Origin: Winogradskyella flava
Lineage (GTDB): Bacteria > Bacteroidota > Bacteroidia > Flavobacteriales > Flavobacteriaceae
Length of the DNA stretch: 64,000 nt
Direction: 5' to 3'
Assembly (NCBI RefSeq): GCF_014243395.1
Contig: NZ_JACLCP010000003.1
Span: 186,001-250,000 of the forward strand
Under the pieces are notes generated by a model, which saw only the letters and a program-made list of their open reading frames with translations, was not told the DNA's origin and searched no databases. Both the position numbers and the translations under genes were made by a program. Shown in pieces: positions 43,585-50,549 of this stretch (the first letter of the stretch is position 1; the number at the start of each line of letters is the position of its first letter).

Positions 43585-44340
43585 ATGAATGTAATTATAA
43601 TTGAGGACGAAAAACCATCAGCGAGACGTTTACAACGTATGCTCAAATCTTTAGAGGTCAAAGCAGAAACCATGTTACATTCGGTAGAAGAGTCTATAGA
43701 GTGGTTTCAAAATAATGAACATCCGGATTTAATTTTTTTAGATATTCAGTTGAGCGATGGTTTGTCATTTGAGATTTTTGAAGCTGTAGATATTAATTCT
43801 GCGGTTATTTTTACAACAGCTTATGATGAATATGCCCTTCAGGCCTTTAAGCTAAACAGTATTGATTACCTATTGAAACCTATTGATGAAGACGATTTGA
43901 AAATTGCTGTCGATAAATTCAAGGACAGGGCACCACAGAAACAATCTGTAACCTTAGACTTCAATGACATAAAGAAACTTTTGGTAAATCCTATTGAGCG
44001 CGAATATAAAAAACGTTTTTCAGTGAAAGTTGGTCAGCATTTAAAGTTGATCAACATTGAAGATATAGAATGCATCTATAGCGAAAACAAAGGGACGTAC
44101 GCGCATACCAACGAAGGGAGAAATTATCTTTTGGATATGACCTTGGATCAGTTGGAAGATGAACTAGAGCCACATGTATTTTTTAGGATTAGCAGAAAGT
44201 ACTATGTGAATATCAATGCCATTAAGGATATCATAAGTTATACCAATTCTAGACTTCAGATAAAATTTAATCACTACAATGAGCAGGAGGTTATTGTGGC
44301 TAGAGAACGCGTAAAAGATTTTAAAAATTGGTTGGAATAA
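43585..44340 (+). CDS. LytTR family response regulator
   Basis: 251 residues. The receiver domain starts MNVIIIEDEKPSARRL with the acidic pair at E8-D9, the phospho-acceptor aspartate in LIFLDIQLSDGLSF (near 54), the threonine in FTTAYDEYALQAF (about 85) and the lysine in IDYLLKPIDEDDL (about 105). The LytTR DNA-binding domain covers about 145-250 (FSVKVGQHLKLINIEDIECIYSENKGTYAHT; FRISRKYYVNINAIKDI). It follows the kinase/2TM genes and is the likely cognate output. Target promoters were not found in the window. Confidence 0.94.
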   Translation: MNVIIIEDEKPSARRLQRMLKSLEVKAETMLHSVEESIEWFQNNEHPDLIFLDIQLSDGLSFEIFEAVDINSAVIFTTAYDEYALQAFKLNSIDYLLKPIDEDDLKIAVDKFKDRAPQKQSVTLDFNDIKKLLVNPIEREYKKRFSVKVGQHLKLINIEDIECIYSENKGTYAHTNEGRNYLLDMTLDQLEDELEPHVFFRISRKYYVNINAIKDIISYTNSRLQIKFNHYNEQEVIVARERVKDFKNWLE

Positions 44341-44350
44341 TTTACTCCTG

Positions 44351-44418
44351 ATTGACCTTTTCTTATAACTAATTGAACTTTTTTGAAAAAGATTTCTGTC
44401 TTTACGACTTTAATTTTG
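44351..44418 (+). promoter_or_regulatory. Putative AraC operator and promoter of the first SRPBCC gene
   Basis: Half-sites TTGACC (44352..44357) and TTGAAC (44373..44378) lie exactly 21 bp apart, and TAATTTTG (44411..44418) begins 38 bases after the second. The block 44365..44388 recurs upstream of the other SRPBCC gene (45772..45796) with one substitution and one extra T. The layout equals that at 8137..8204. Confidence 0.65.
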
Positions 44419-44454
44419 AACCAGATAAAAGTTCAATTTTAAATTATAGAAAAG

Positions 44455-44877
44455 ATGAAAAGATCAAATCACAGTGTAGAGCTACAAATTAATGCTAATC
44501 CCGATACTGTATGGGAAATAGTTGGTTCAGGTAAGGATGTAGATAAATGGTTAGCACCAATCACGAGTTGCAGAGTTGACGGCAACAAACGCTATTGCGC
44601 TACGGCAGATGGGAGTTTTGAAGAAGATATTTTAGACATAGATCAGGTCAATAAAATCTTCTCATATTTTATTCCGAAACAACATCTACTTCCTGTTAAG
44701 GATATTGAAGGTAAAATGCAAGTAAAGACCATCGATGAACATACGTCAGCAATTACTTGGAGCTGGAATTATTTAGTAGAGGAAACAGATGATCATCAAG
44801 TGCGAGAAGCACTTAATGGCTTAGGTCAAATGGGCATAAAGGGTATTGAGGCGTTTGCCAATAATCTTGTTAGTTAA
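44455..44877 (+). CDS. SRPBCC family protein
   Basis: 140 residues, no signal peptide, so cytoplasmic. The helix-grip fold of the START/Bet v1 superfamily is suggested by HSVELQINANPDTVWEIVGSGKDVDKWLAP (about 6-35), the central RYCATADGSFEEDILDID and the long C-terminal helix REALNGLGQMGIKGIEAFANNL. Proteins of this kind bind hydrophobic ligands (MxaD or polyketide-cyclase types). It is 50 bases upstream of an AraC regulator gene and has its own putative AraC operator. Confidence 0.88.
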   Translation: MKRSNHSVELQINANPDTVWEIVGSGKDVDKWLAPITSCRVDGNKRYCATADGSFEEDILDIDQVNKIFSYFIPKQHLLPVKDIEGKMQVKTIDEHTSAITWSWNYLVEETDDHQVREALNGLGQMGIKGIEAFANNLVS

Positions 44878-44927
44878 TTTGAAGTCCATTTTTTTCAACT
44901 TGGATTGAAAATAATACCTTTAGCGCT

Positions 44928-45779
44928 ATGGTAAAAGAACATCTTCAATTTACACTTTTTGAAAAAGGCATATTTGAGCGTGTGGTCTTAAAACCTCCGA
45001 TGAAAGCACCTGGTATTATGCATAATGAAGCTTGTTTTTTATATGCTGTCGAGGGAGAATCCAAGGTGTTTTCAGCAGTATCCGATATAATGCTCCGCAC
45101 CGAAGAGGCCGTTGTAATGAAATGCGGGAATTATCTTAATGATTGGCTGGAAACCACAGAGCAAAGTTTCTGCCAAGCCATCGCTATCCATTTTTATCCA
45201 GATGTACTAAAAAAGCTATACGATAAGGAATTACCAGAATTTTTTAAGTCTGTCAAGGATATTCAACCTACTTGTATAGAAAAAGTAAAATCGAGTAGAC
45301 TTCTAAAGAATTACATTAATAGTTTACAGTTTTATTTTGAAAATCCAGATTTGGTTAATGATGAGTTATTAAAACTAAAACTCAAGGAAATAATTCTTTT
45401 GCTTGTAAATACAGATAAGTCTGGTTCGATGAAAGGGTTACTAGCGAGCTTGTTTACACCGACGGAGTATTCTTTTAAGGAATTAGTTGAAGCTAATATT
45501 TATAATAATTTAAGTTTAGACGAACTTGCACTGCTTCATGGTGTAAGTTTGTCTTCTTTTAAACGCGAATTCAACAAGGTATACAAAGAAAGTCCAGGAC
45601 GCTACTTTAAAAGAAGAAAACTGGAGCGTGCGGCGAAACTGATTATTAGTACAAATGAGCGTATAGGCGAGATCGCTTTTAATTGTGGCTTCTCTGAAGT
45701 GGCTCATTTTTCTAACTCATTCCAAGATCAATTTGGCTGTTCCCCTACAGCCTACAGAGTGAGCCAAAACAATAACTAA
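44928..45779 (+). CDS. AraC family transcriptional regulator (ExsA-like N-terminal domain)
   Basis: 283 residues. The N-terminal sensing domain (about 1-160) has HNEACFLYAVEGESKVFSA and VVMKCGNYLNDWLE, the same layout as in the regulator at 8201..9043. Two HTH motifs follow: LSLDELALLHGVSLSSFKREFNKVY (about 193-217) and RIGEIAFNCGFSEVAHFSNSFQDQFGCSPTAYR (about 244-276). It is flanked on each side by an SRPBCC gene with a matching operator, so it probably activates both. Its stop codon lies within the operator of the downstream gene. Ligand unknown. Confidence 0.92.
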   Translation: MVKEHLQFTLFEKGIFERVVLKPPMKAPGIMHNEACFLYAVEGESKVFSAVSDIMLRTEEAVVMKCGNYLNDWLETTEQSFCQAIAIHFYPDVLKKLYDKELPEFFKSVKDIQPTCIEKVKSSRLLKNYINSLQFYFENPDLVNDELLKLKLKEIILLLVNTDKSGSMKGLLASLFTPTEYSFKELVEANIYNNLSLDELALLHGVSLSSFKREFNKVYKESPGRYFKRRKLERAAKLIISTNERIGEIAFNCGFSEVAHFSNSFQDQFGCSPTAYRVSQNNN

Positions 45780-45825
45780 TTGACCTTTTTTTGAAATTCA
45801 ACACGTGATTGAAAAACTAATTTTG
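45779..45825 (+). promoter_or_regulatory. Putative AraC operator and promoter of the second SRPBCC gene
   Basis: Half-site TTGACC (45780..45785) and TAATTTTG (45818..45825) are 38 bases apart, the spacing seen at 44351..44418. A first half-site 21 bases upstream would be GTGAGC (45759..45764), inside the AraC coding region, only a 4-of-6 match. Confidence 0.55.
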
Positions 45826-45852
45826 AGTAGTAAGAATTTAAATCTCAAGATT

Positions 45853-46458
45853 ATGTTTAAGAATCAAAAATTATCAATTATTATGGTATTGTTATTAGTT
45901 GTTGTTTCTGCTCAAGAAGCAGTGGCTCAAAAGAAAGTTCAAAAATTTACGGTTAGTAAGGTCATTCCTCATAGTGCAGAAGAGGTATGGAAAATAGTTG
46001 GAGTGGATTATGGTGCAGTCGCCTATTCTCATCCAAAAATTATGTCTTCGGATTATGTCAATGGGTCTCTCAAAGCAGAGGAGGGTGCAGAGCGTGTTTG
46101 TTATTTTAATAAAAAGCAGACAAGATTATTAAAGGAACGCATGCTGTCCTATGATCCTGAAAATATGACTTTCATAAATCAAGTATTTCAAGCGGATAAA
46201 TTTCCTGTAGATCCAAAGTATACAAGAGGTATTTATAAAGTAGAGCCTATCGATGATGGGTCTTGTCGTTTTGTGTTTAATATGGAGTATAGAACAAAGC
46301 CGGCATTTATGGGGGCCTTTGCCAAAGGGAAATTTAAAAGATTGATTAGAGATTATGCCATTTCAATTGAGCACTATATTGCGACTGGTGAAAAGGTAAC
46401 CAAAGAAAACTTTAGAAAAGTTAAGAAAGCTTACAAAGCGAGGCAAAAGAAAAAATAA
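45853..46458 (+). CDS. SRPBCC family protein, secreted
   Basis: About 201 residues from the ATG at 45853, where a signal peptide MFKNQKLSIIMVLLLVVVSAQ and a second cleavage option at AVAQ begin. The helix-grip domain is seen in FTVSKVIPHSAEEVWKIVGVDYGAVAYSHPKI, with the C-terminal helix FKRLIRDYAISIEHYIATG. Strongly basic tail (KKVKKAYKARQKKK). It is a periplasmic counterpart of the SRPBCC at 44455 and lies downstream of the AraC gene under a matching operator. Confidence 0.88.
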   Translation: MFKNQKLSIIMVLLLVVVSAQEAVAQKKVQKFTVSKVIPHSAEEVWKIVGVDYGAVAYSHPKIMSSDYVNGSLKAEEGAERVCYFNKKQTRLLKERMLSYDPENMTFINQVFQADKFPVDPKYTRGIYKVEPIDDGSCRFVFNMEYRTKPAFMGAFAKGKFKRLIRDYAISIEHYIATGEKVTKENFRKVKKAYKARQKKK

Positions 46459-46481
46459 GATTAATAAGCACTCCAATTTTT

Positions 46482-46517
46482 AAAAGTCCTAGCTCAGTAC
46501 AGCTAGGGCTTTTTTTA
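46482..46517 (+). terminator. Terminator of the AraC/SRPBCC cluster
   Basis: Stem AGTCCTAGCT/AGCTAGGGCT (one G-U pair), loop CAGTAC, seven T. 24 bases after the stop of the second SRPBCC gene. Confidence 0.9.
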
Positions 46518-46624
46518 TGGTATATAAATCTACAGATCGGTCTATCTTAAACACAATGTAATAGTTCATTATCATAATTCAATCTCATGTTTATGAGTGC
46601 CTATTTCTATCAAAAATTTACAAC

Positions 46625-47797
46625 TTAGTCTTCTTCAATTCTATTGTCATCAAAGGCCGAAGGTAATAGCTTAGGTATAAATTTTACAAATAGTGGTAAT
46701 AAAAGCATACCACCAGGCAACATAAAAATGGCTAAACTAGGTATGGATTTAAAAATGTCTAACAACTGATTTTGAATTTTCTTTTGCTCTTCATCAGTTA
46801 AATCTCGAGTTGTGGATTGCGCCAAAAGGAACATGGCTTCCTTACTTTGAGATAATTCTTTGGTAAGCCGTCTACTGTTGCGCTTAATTAATTTTGAAAC
46901 CACCTTACTACTATTTTCATAAAAACTTTGTGCCAGATTTTTAGATTGTAAAAAAGCCACCTTGTCTTTATGTGCCTCATAAAAGACATTAATATCATCT
47001 ACGGATTGCGTAATGTCTTCATCATTAAGATCTAAATCTTTTCTTAGTTGATTTAGAAAATCACGCTCTTCTTGATTAATGATTTTATCGCTCCAAGACG
47101 CCATGCAAATCAAGTCGATGAGATATAGCTTTTCTAATGGTGTTGCAATGTGCGCTATAGCATCATTATATGAAGGTAATTCCAAATTTTTATGGCGAAC
47201 AGATTCTTGAAAAAGCTTTAAAAGATTATCGTCGTATTTAGATTTTTCAGACTTTGCATCAATGGCTGAAAAGACTATGGTTTCTAAAGAAGATTCTAAA
47301 TCTCTAACGTAGTTTCTAATGTTGTTTTTATCATTTAAAAATTTGTGATAGCCTAATACATCAACAAATAATAGGGCATTGATTAAGAAATAATTAAAAC
47401 TCTTCGTAATAATATTGTCATCAATATGAATGCGCTTATGTATCATTTTTTCTAACAAACTATCAGGTTTGTTATCACTAAATAATTCTTCAAAAAAAGA
47501 ACGCTTTTTATTACCTATAGCTTTATAGTATCTAATAAGACTTTCTGTGAAATCTTCGCTAGTGTTATGCTTCCTATGAACGAAAGAAAAGGTAAGTAGT
47601 AAATTGATTTTACAACGTTCCTCATCCGTAAGATCCAAAGCCTTTACGATATCTAAAACAACACCGATGTTGCTTCCATAGATAAAGCCAGTCCGCTTTA
47701 GCAGCCTATAAAACTCAACAGTCCCTACCTGAGCATAACTTGACTCAGAAACTTCTAAAAGTAATTTTTTTATCCAGCCGCTAGCCGATGGATTCAT
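46625..47797 (-). CDS. LETM1-related, TerB-like protein
   Basis: About 390 residues from the ATG at 47797; a TTG two codons upstream is the alternative. The C-terminus SIPSLAIFMLPGGMLLLPLFVKFIPKLLPSAFDD (about 353-386) closely follows the transmembrane and 'LPS-x-F' core of mitochondrial LETM1. A TerB-like helical segment (LYLIDLICMASWSDKIINQEERDFLNQLRKDL, about 210-241) precedes it. It corresponds to the group named LETM1-related biofilm-associated protein in flavobacteria. The role of the LETM1 motif here (ion exchange or membrane protein handling) is not known. Single gene. Confidence 0.75.
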   Translation of the reverse strand: MNPSASGWIKKLLLEVSESSYAQVGTVEFYRLLKRTGFIYGSNIGVVLDIVKALDLTDEERCKINLLLTFSFVHRKHNTSEDFTESLIRYYKAIGNKKRSFFEELFSDNKPDSLLEKMIHKRIHIDDNIITKSFNYFLINALLFVDVLGYHKFLNDKNNIRNYVRDLESSLETIVFSAIDAKSEKSKYDDNLLKLFQESVRHKNLELPSYNDAIAHIATPLEKLYLIDLICMASWSDKIINQEERDFLNQLRKDLDLNDEDITQSVDDINVFYEAHKDKVAFLQSKNLAQSFYENSSKVVSKLIKRNSRRLTKELSQSKEAMFLLAQSTTRDLTDEEQKKIQNQLLDIFKSIPSLAIFMLPGGMLLLPLFVKFIPKLLPSAFDDNRIEED

Positions 47798-47941
47798 AGT
47801 CAATTTTTTATAGTATAAAGATACTTTTTATCTCTTAAAATTTCTGGCATTTTAAATTTTTTCAAAAAAATATAAAACCACCCTTACCATTTTCTCGTAG
47901 GTAGTGCAGAGACAAAAAATAATTAACAAAATCTCAAAATT

Positions 47942-48598
47942 ATGAAAAAAACAAAATTTTTAATCGCAACAGCAATACTTGGTATTGCAACTTTTGTTGC
48001 CATTGCGGCCGATCATATTGATGCGCCTGCGGTACAAGGTGGTACAAGTGATATCACTGACTTTTATGCCTTTCAAGGCGAAAACACATCAAATATTGCG
48101 TTTGTAGCTAACATACAAGGTCTTTTGGGCTCTGGTAGTGATACACAAAATGCTGCCTTTGATGAAAATGTAATGATTGAATTTAATATAGACAACACTG
48201 GTGACAATGTTGAAGATTTAGTTATTCAAGCCATTGCCAGAGATGGTAAAATGTATGTATTTGGGCCAACGGCACCAGTTCAAACAGGTTTAAACAGCAC
48301 CATTGTTAGCAATACTGCTAATCAAGTTGTTGTGGATATTACACCTTATGGACAATCGGCTATTGTAGCTTCTTCTGGCGGTATGATGGCATTTGCTGGA
48401 CCGAGAGATGATCCTTTCTTTATGGACTTTGCCCAGTATGGACAGATCATAGGGGGAAATGCTGCCAGTTTTAATAATCCAGGTACAGACACCTTTGCAG
48501 GCTCTAATGTATTATCCATTGTAGTAGAAGTACCAAAATCTATGATAGGTGGCTCTGGTACTATTAATACTTGGGTAGAATCTAAAAGAAGACAATAA
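47942..48598 (+). CDS. DUF4331 family secreted protein
   Basis: 218 residues with a signal peptide (MKKTKFLIATAILGIATFVAIA). The start of the mature chain, ADHIDAPAVQGGTSDITDFYAFQGENTSNIAFVANIQG, is the DUF4331 signature (H-x-D-x-P ... D-I-x-D-x-Y-x-F). The C-terminus IVVEVPKSMIGGSGTINTWVESKRRQ is typical too. Function unknown. It heads a series with a second DUF4331 lipoprotein, a TPR lipoprotein and a TonB-dependent receptor. Confidence 0.9.
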   Translation: MKKTKFLIATAILGIATFVAIAADHIDAPAVQGGTSDITDFYAFQGENTSNIAFVANIQGLLGSGSDTQNAAFDENVMIEFNIDNTGDNVEDLVIQAIARDGKMYVFGPTAPVQTGLNSTIVSNTANQVVVDITPYGQSAIVASSGGMMAFAGPRDDPFFMDFAQYGQIIGGNAASFNNPGTDTFAGSNVLSIVVEVPKSMIGGSGTINTWVESKRRQ

Positions 48599-48624
48599 TC
48601 TAAAAATCTTAAAACCGAGAACAG

Positions 48625-49191
48625 ATGAAATTAAATAATATAAAACTATTTGCTGTTGCAATATTAGTGACAATGACAGCTTACAATTGCAGTAATGACG
48701 ACGATAACAATGGAGGTCCAACTGGGCCAGATTTCTCAGGAACTTACGCACAGCAAGACCAAATGGGTAGACCAGCTGTAAATACAGTATTTGTGTCTTC
48801 AGGCATGAAAGATACTTTCAATACTACGGTACCTTCTCAACAGAATGCCTCATTTCAGGCGATGTTTGAAAACAACCTAACGGCATTGAGCCCAGCGTAT
48901 GCCAATCCTGGTGATGCCAATGCTTTAGGATTAGATGCTCCAACCTTTACAGGTTTGTTAGCCACAGATGTACTTAATGTGTCTTTAGATGGTGAAACAA
49001 CATTTTTTAATCCAAATACAGGCGCAACCCTAACAGGTAGAGCTTTAGCTGATGATGTCATAACTATAGAATTGCTACTAATCTTTGGTGGTGAGGATTT
49101 TACGGAGAATCCAGGCTTGTCTAACGATAATGTCGATGCCAATGATAAGCCGTTCCTAACATCATTTCCTTACTTGGCTTCTCCCTGGTAA
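48625..49191 (+). CDS. DUF4331 family lipoprotein
   Basis: 188 residues with a lipoprotein signal (AILVTMTAYNC, cysteine at 22), then an acidic linker. The domain corresponds to the C-terminal half of DUF4331: FSGTYAQQDQMGRPAVNTVFVSSGMKDTFN (about 38-67), DDVITIELLLIFGGEDF and DNVDANDKPFLTSFPYLASPW. The first gene in the pair holds the N-terminal half, so the full DUF4331 seems split between two chains here; both may combine at the outer membrane. 26-base gap. Confidence 0.88.
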   Translation: MKLNNIKLFAVAILVTMTAYNCSNDDDNNGGPTGPDFSGTYAQQDQMGRPAVNTVFVSSGMKDTFNTTVPSQQNASFQAMFENNLTALSPAYANPGDANALGLDAPTFTGLLATDVLNVSLDGETTFFNPNTGATLTGRALADDVITIELLLIFGGEDFTENPGLSNDNVDANDKPFLTSFPYLASPW

Positions 49192-49204
49192 GATAGTGAA
49201 TCCA

Positions 49205-49242
49205 AATTCTGAAGTAAGGTAATTACATCTTACTTCAGAATT
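49205..49242 (+). terminator. Perfect 14-bp hairpin between the DUF4331 and TPR genes
   Basis: AATTCTGAAGTAAG and its exact complement around a 10-base loop, followed by ATTTTAAAAC. The weak U tract and position inside a gene series suggest partial termination or mRNA stabilisation rather than full termination. Confidence 0.65.
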
Positions 49243-49271
49243 ATTTTAAAACTAAAAAAAACTCAAAAATC

Positions 49272-50549
49272 ATGAAACTCAACCATAGCTTTCCTTTAAT
49301 TTTAATTGTATTTATTTTCGGATGCAATACTAATAGAGTTACACAACTAAAAGATTATAATACTTATTTATCTACCGAATTTGATAAAACGGAATTATTA
49401 TCTAGTGCGCAACTTTGGACCAATAAACTAGAAACCACACCAAATCAATTTCCATACTTAACCAAGCGTGCCAATTCGTACACGCAACTATTTAATGCTA
49501 CAGGCGACATCGGTTATCTTAAAAAAGCCGAAGAGGATTTGGTTAAGGCTATCGAAATCACTAACGGTATTTATGCTTCACACTTAAAAAGTTTGGCTAT
49601 AAATTATATCTCCCAACATCGTTTTAAGGAAGCTTTAGAATTATTGAAAAAAGCGGAAGCTAATGGCGAAAAGCTAAATGGTACAAAAAAAATGCTATTT
49701 GATGTACATCTAGAATTGGGCAATTACATAGCAGCAGAAGCGTATTTGAAACAAATAAAAAACACATCTGATTTTGATTATCTCATCCGCTCAGCAAAAT
49801 GGGAAGATCACAATGGAAATTTAGACGAAGCTATTGTAACAATGGAAAAAGCAGCTTTGATTGCTGAAGCTTCAAAGCTCAAAGGCACAATGCAATGGTC
49901 TTATACAAACTTAGCAGATTTCTATGGTCATGCTGGTGAAATTGAAAAATCCTATAGATTTTATTTAAAAGCTTTGAAATTAGATCCTAATGATGCTTAT
50001 GCTAAAAAAGGAATTGCATGGATTTTATTTTCTCATGAAAATAATTCAGAGGAAGCATTAAAAATACTAGATCATATTTCTACTTACTTCAATGCACCAG
50101 ATTATGATTTACTTAAAGCAGAAATTGCAGGACATATCAATGACAAAAAATTAAAATCCACTGCCTTGGCCAGCTATCAAAAAGCTGTGGAAAACAAGCA
50201 CTATGGTGATATGTATAATACCTATAATATCATGGTCTATACAGAAGATATGCTTCTATCAAAACAAGCTATAGAGATAGCGATGCAAGAGGTTGAAAAC
50301 AGGCCTACGCCTCAATCATACGATTTATTGGCTTGGAGCTATTTTAAAAATGCAGACGTAGAAAAAGCCAACGCTATTATAGAGGACTATGTTGATGGCG
50401 CCACATCCGAGCCAGATGTGCTATATCATATTGCTGAAATCTATAAAGCCGTTGGAAAAATGGATAAAGTAAAAGCATTAAAAGGTGAGTTAGTGGCAAG
50501 TCTCTATGAACTTGGACCTACTATGGAACAAAAAATCAAACAGCTTTAA
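49272..50549 (+). CDS. TPR lipoprotein
   Basis: 425 residues with a lipoprotein signal (MKLNHSFPLILIVFIFGC, cysteine at 18). The mature chain is built of tetratricopeptide repeats, for example YASHLKSLAINYISQHRFKEALELLKKAEANGEKL (about 105-139), WSYTNLADFYGHAGEIEKSYRFYLKALKLDPNDAYAKKGIAWILF (about 210-254) and QSYDLLAWSYFKNADVEKANAIIEDYV. It ends at the first base of the TonB receptor's start codon (TAATG), so the two are translationally coupled. Likely a periplasmic binding partner of the receptor or DUF4331 proteins. Confidence 0.9.
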   Translation: MKLNHSFPLILIVFIFGCNTNRVTQLKDYNTYLSTEFDKTELLSSAQLWTNKLETTPNQFPYLTKRANSYTQLFNATGDIGYLKKAEEDLVKAIEITNGIYASHLKSLAINYISQHRFKEALELLKKAEANGEKLNGTKKMLFDVHLELGNYIAAEAYLKQIKNTSDFDYLIRSAKWEDHNGNLDEAIVTMEKAALIAEASKLKGTMQWSYTNLADFYGHAGEIEKSYRFYLKALKLDPNDAYAKKGIAWILFSHENNSEEALKILDHISTYFNAPDYDLLKAEIAGHINDKKLKSTALASYQKAVENKHYGDMYNTYNIMVYTEDMLLSKQAIEIAMQEVENRPTPQSYDLLAWSYFKNADVEKANAIIEDYVDGATSEPDVLYHIAEIYKAVGKMDKVKALKGELVASLYELGPTMEQKIKQL

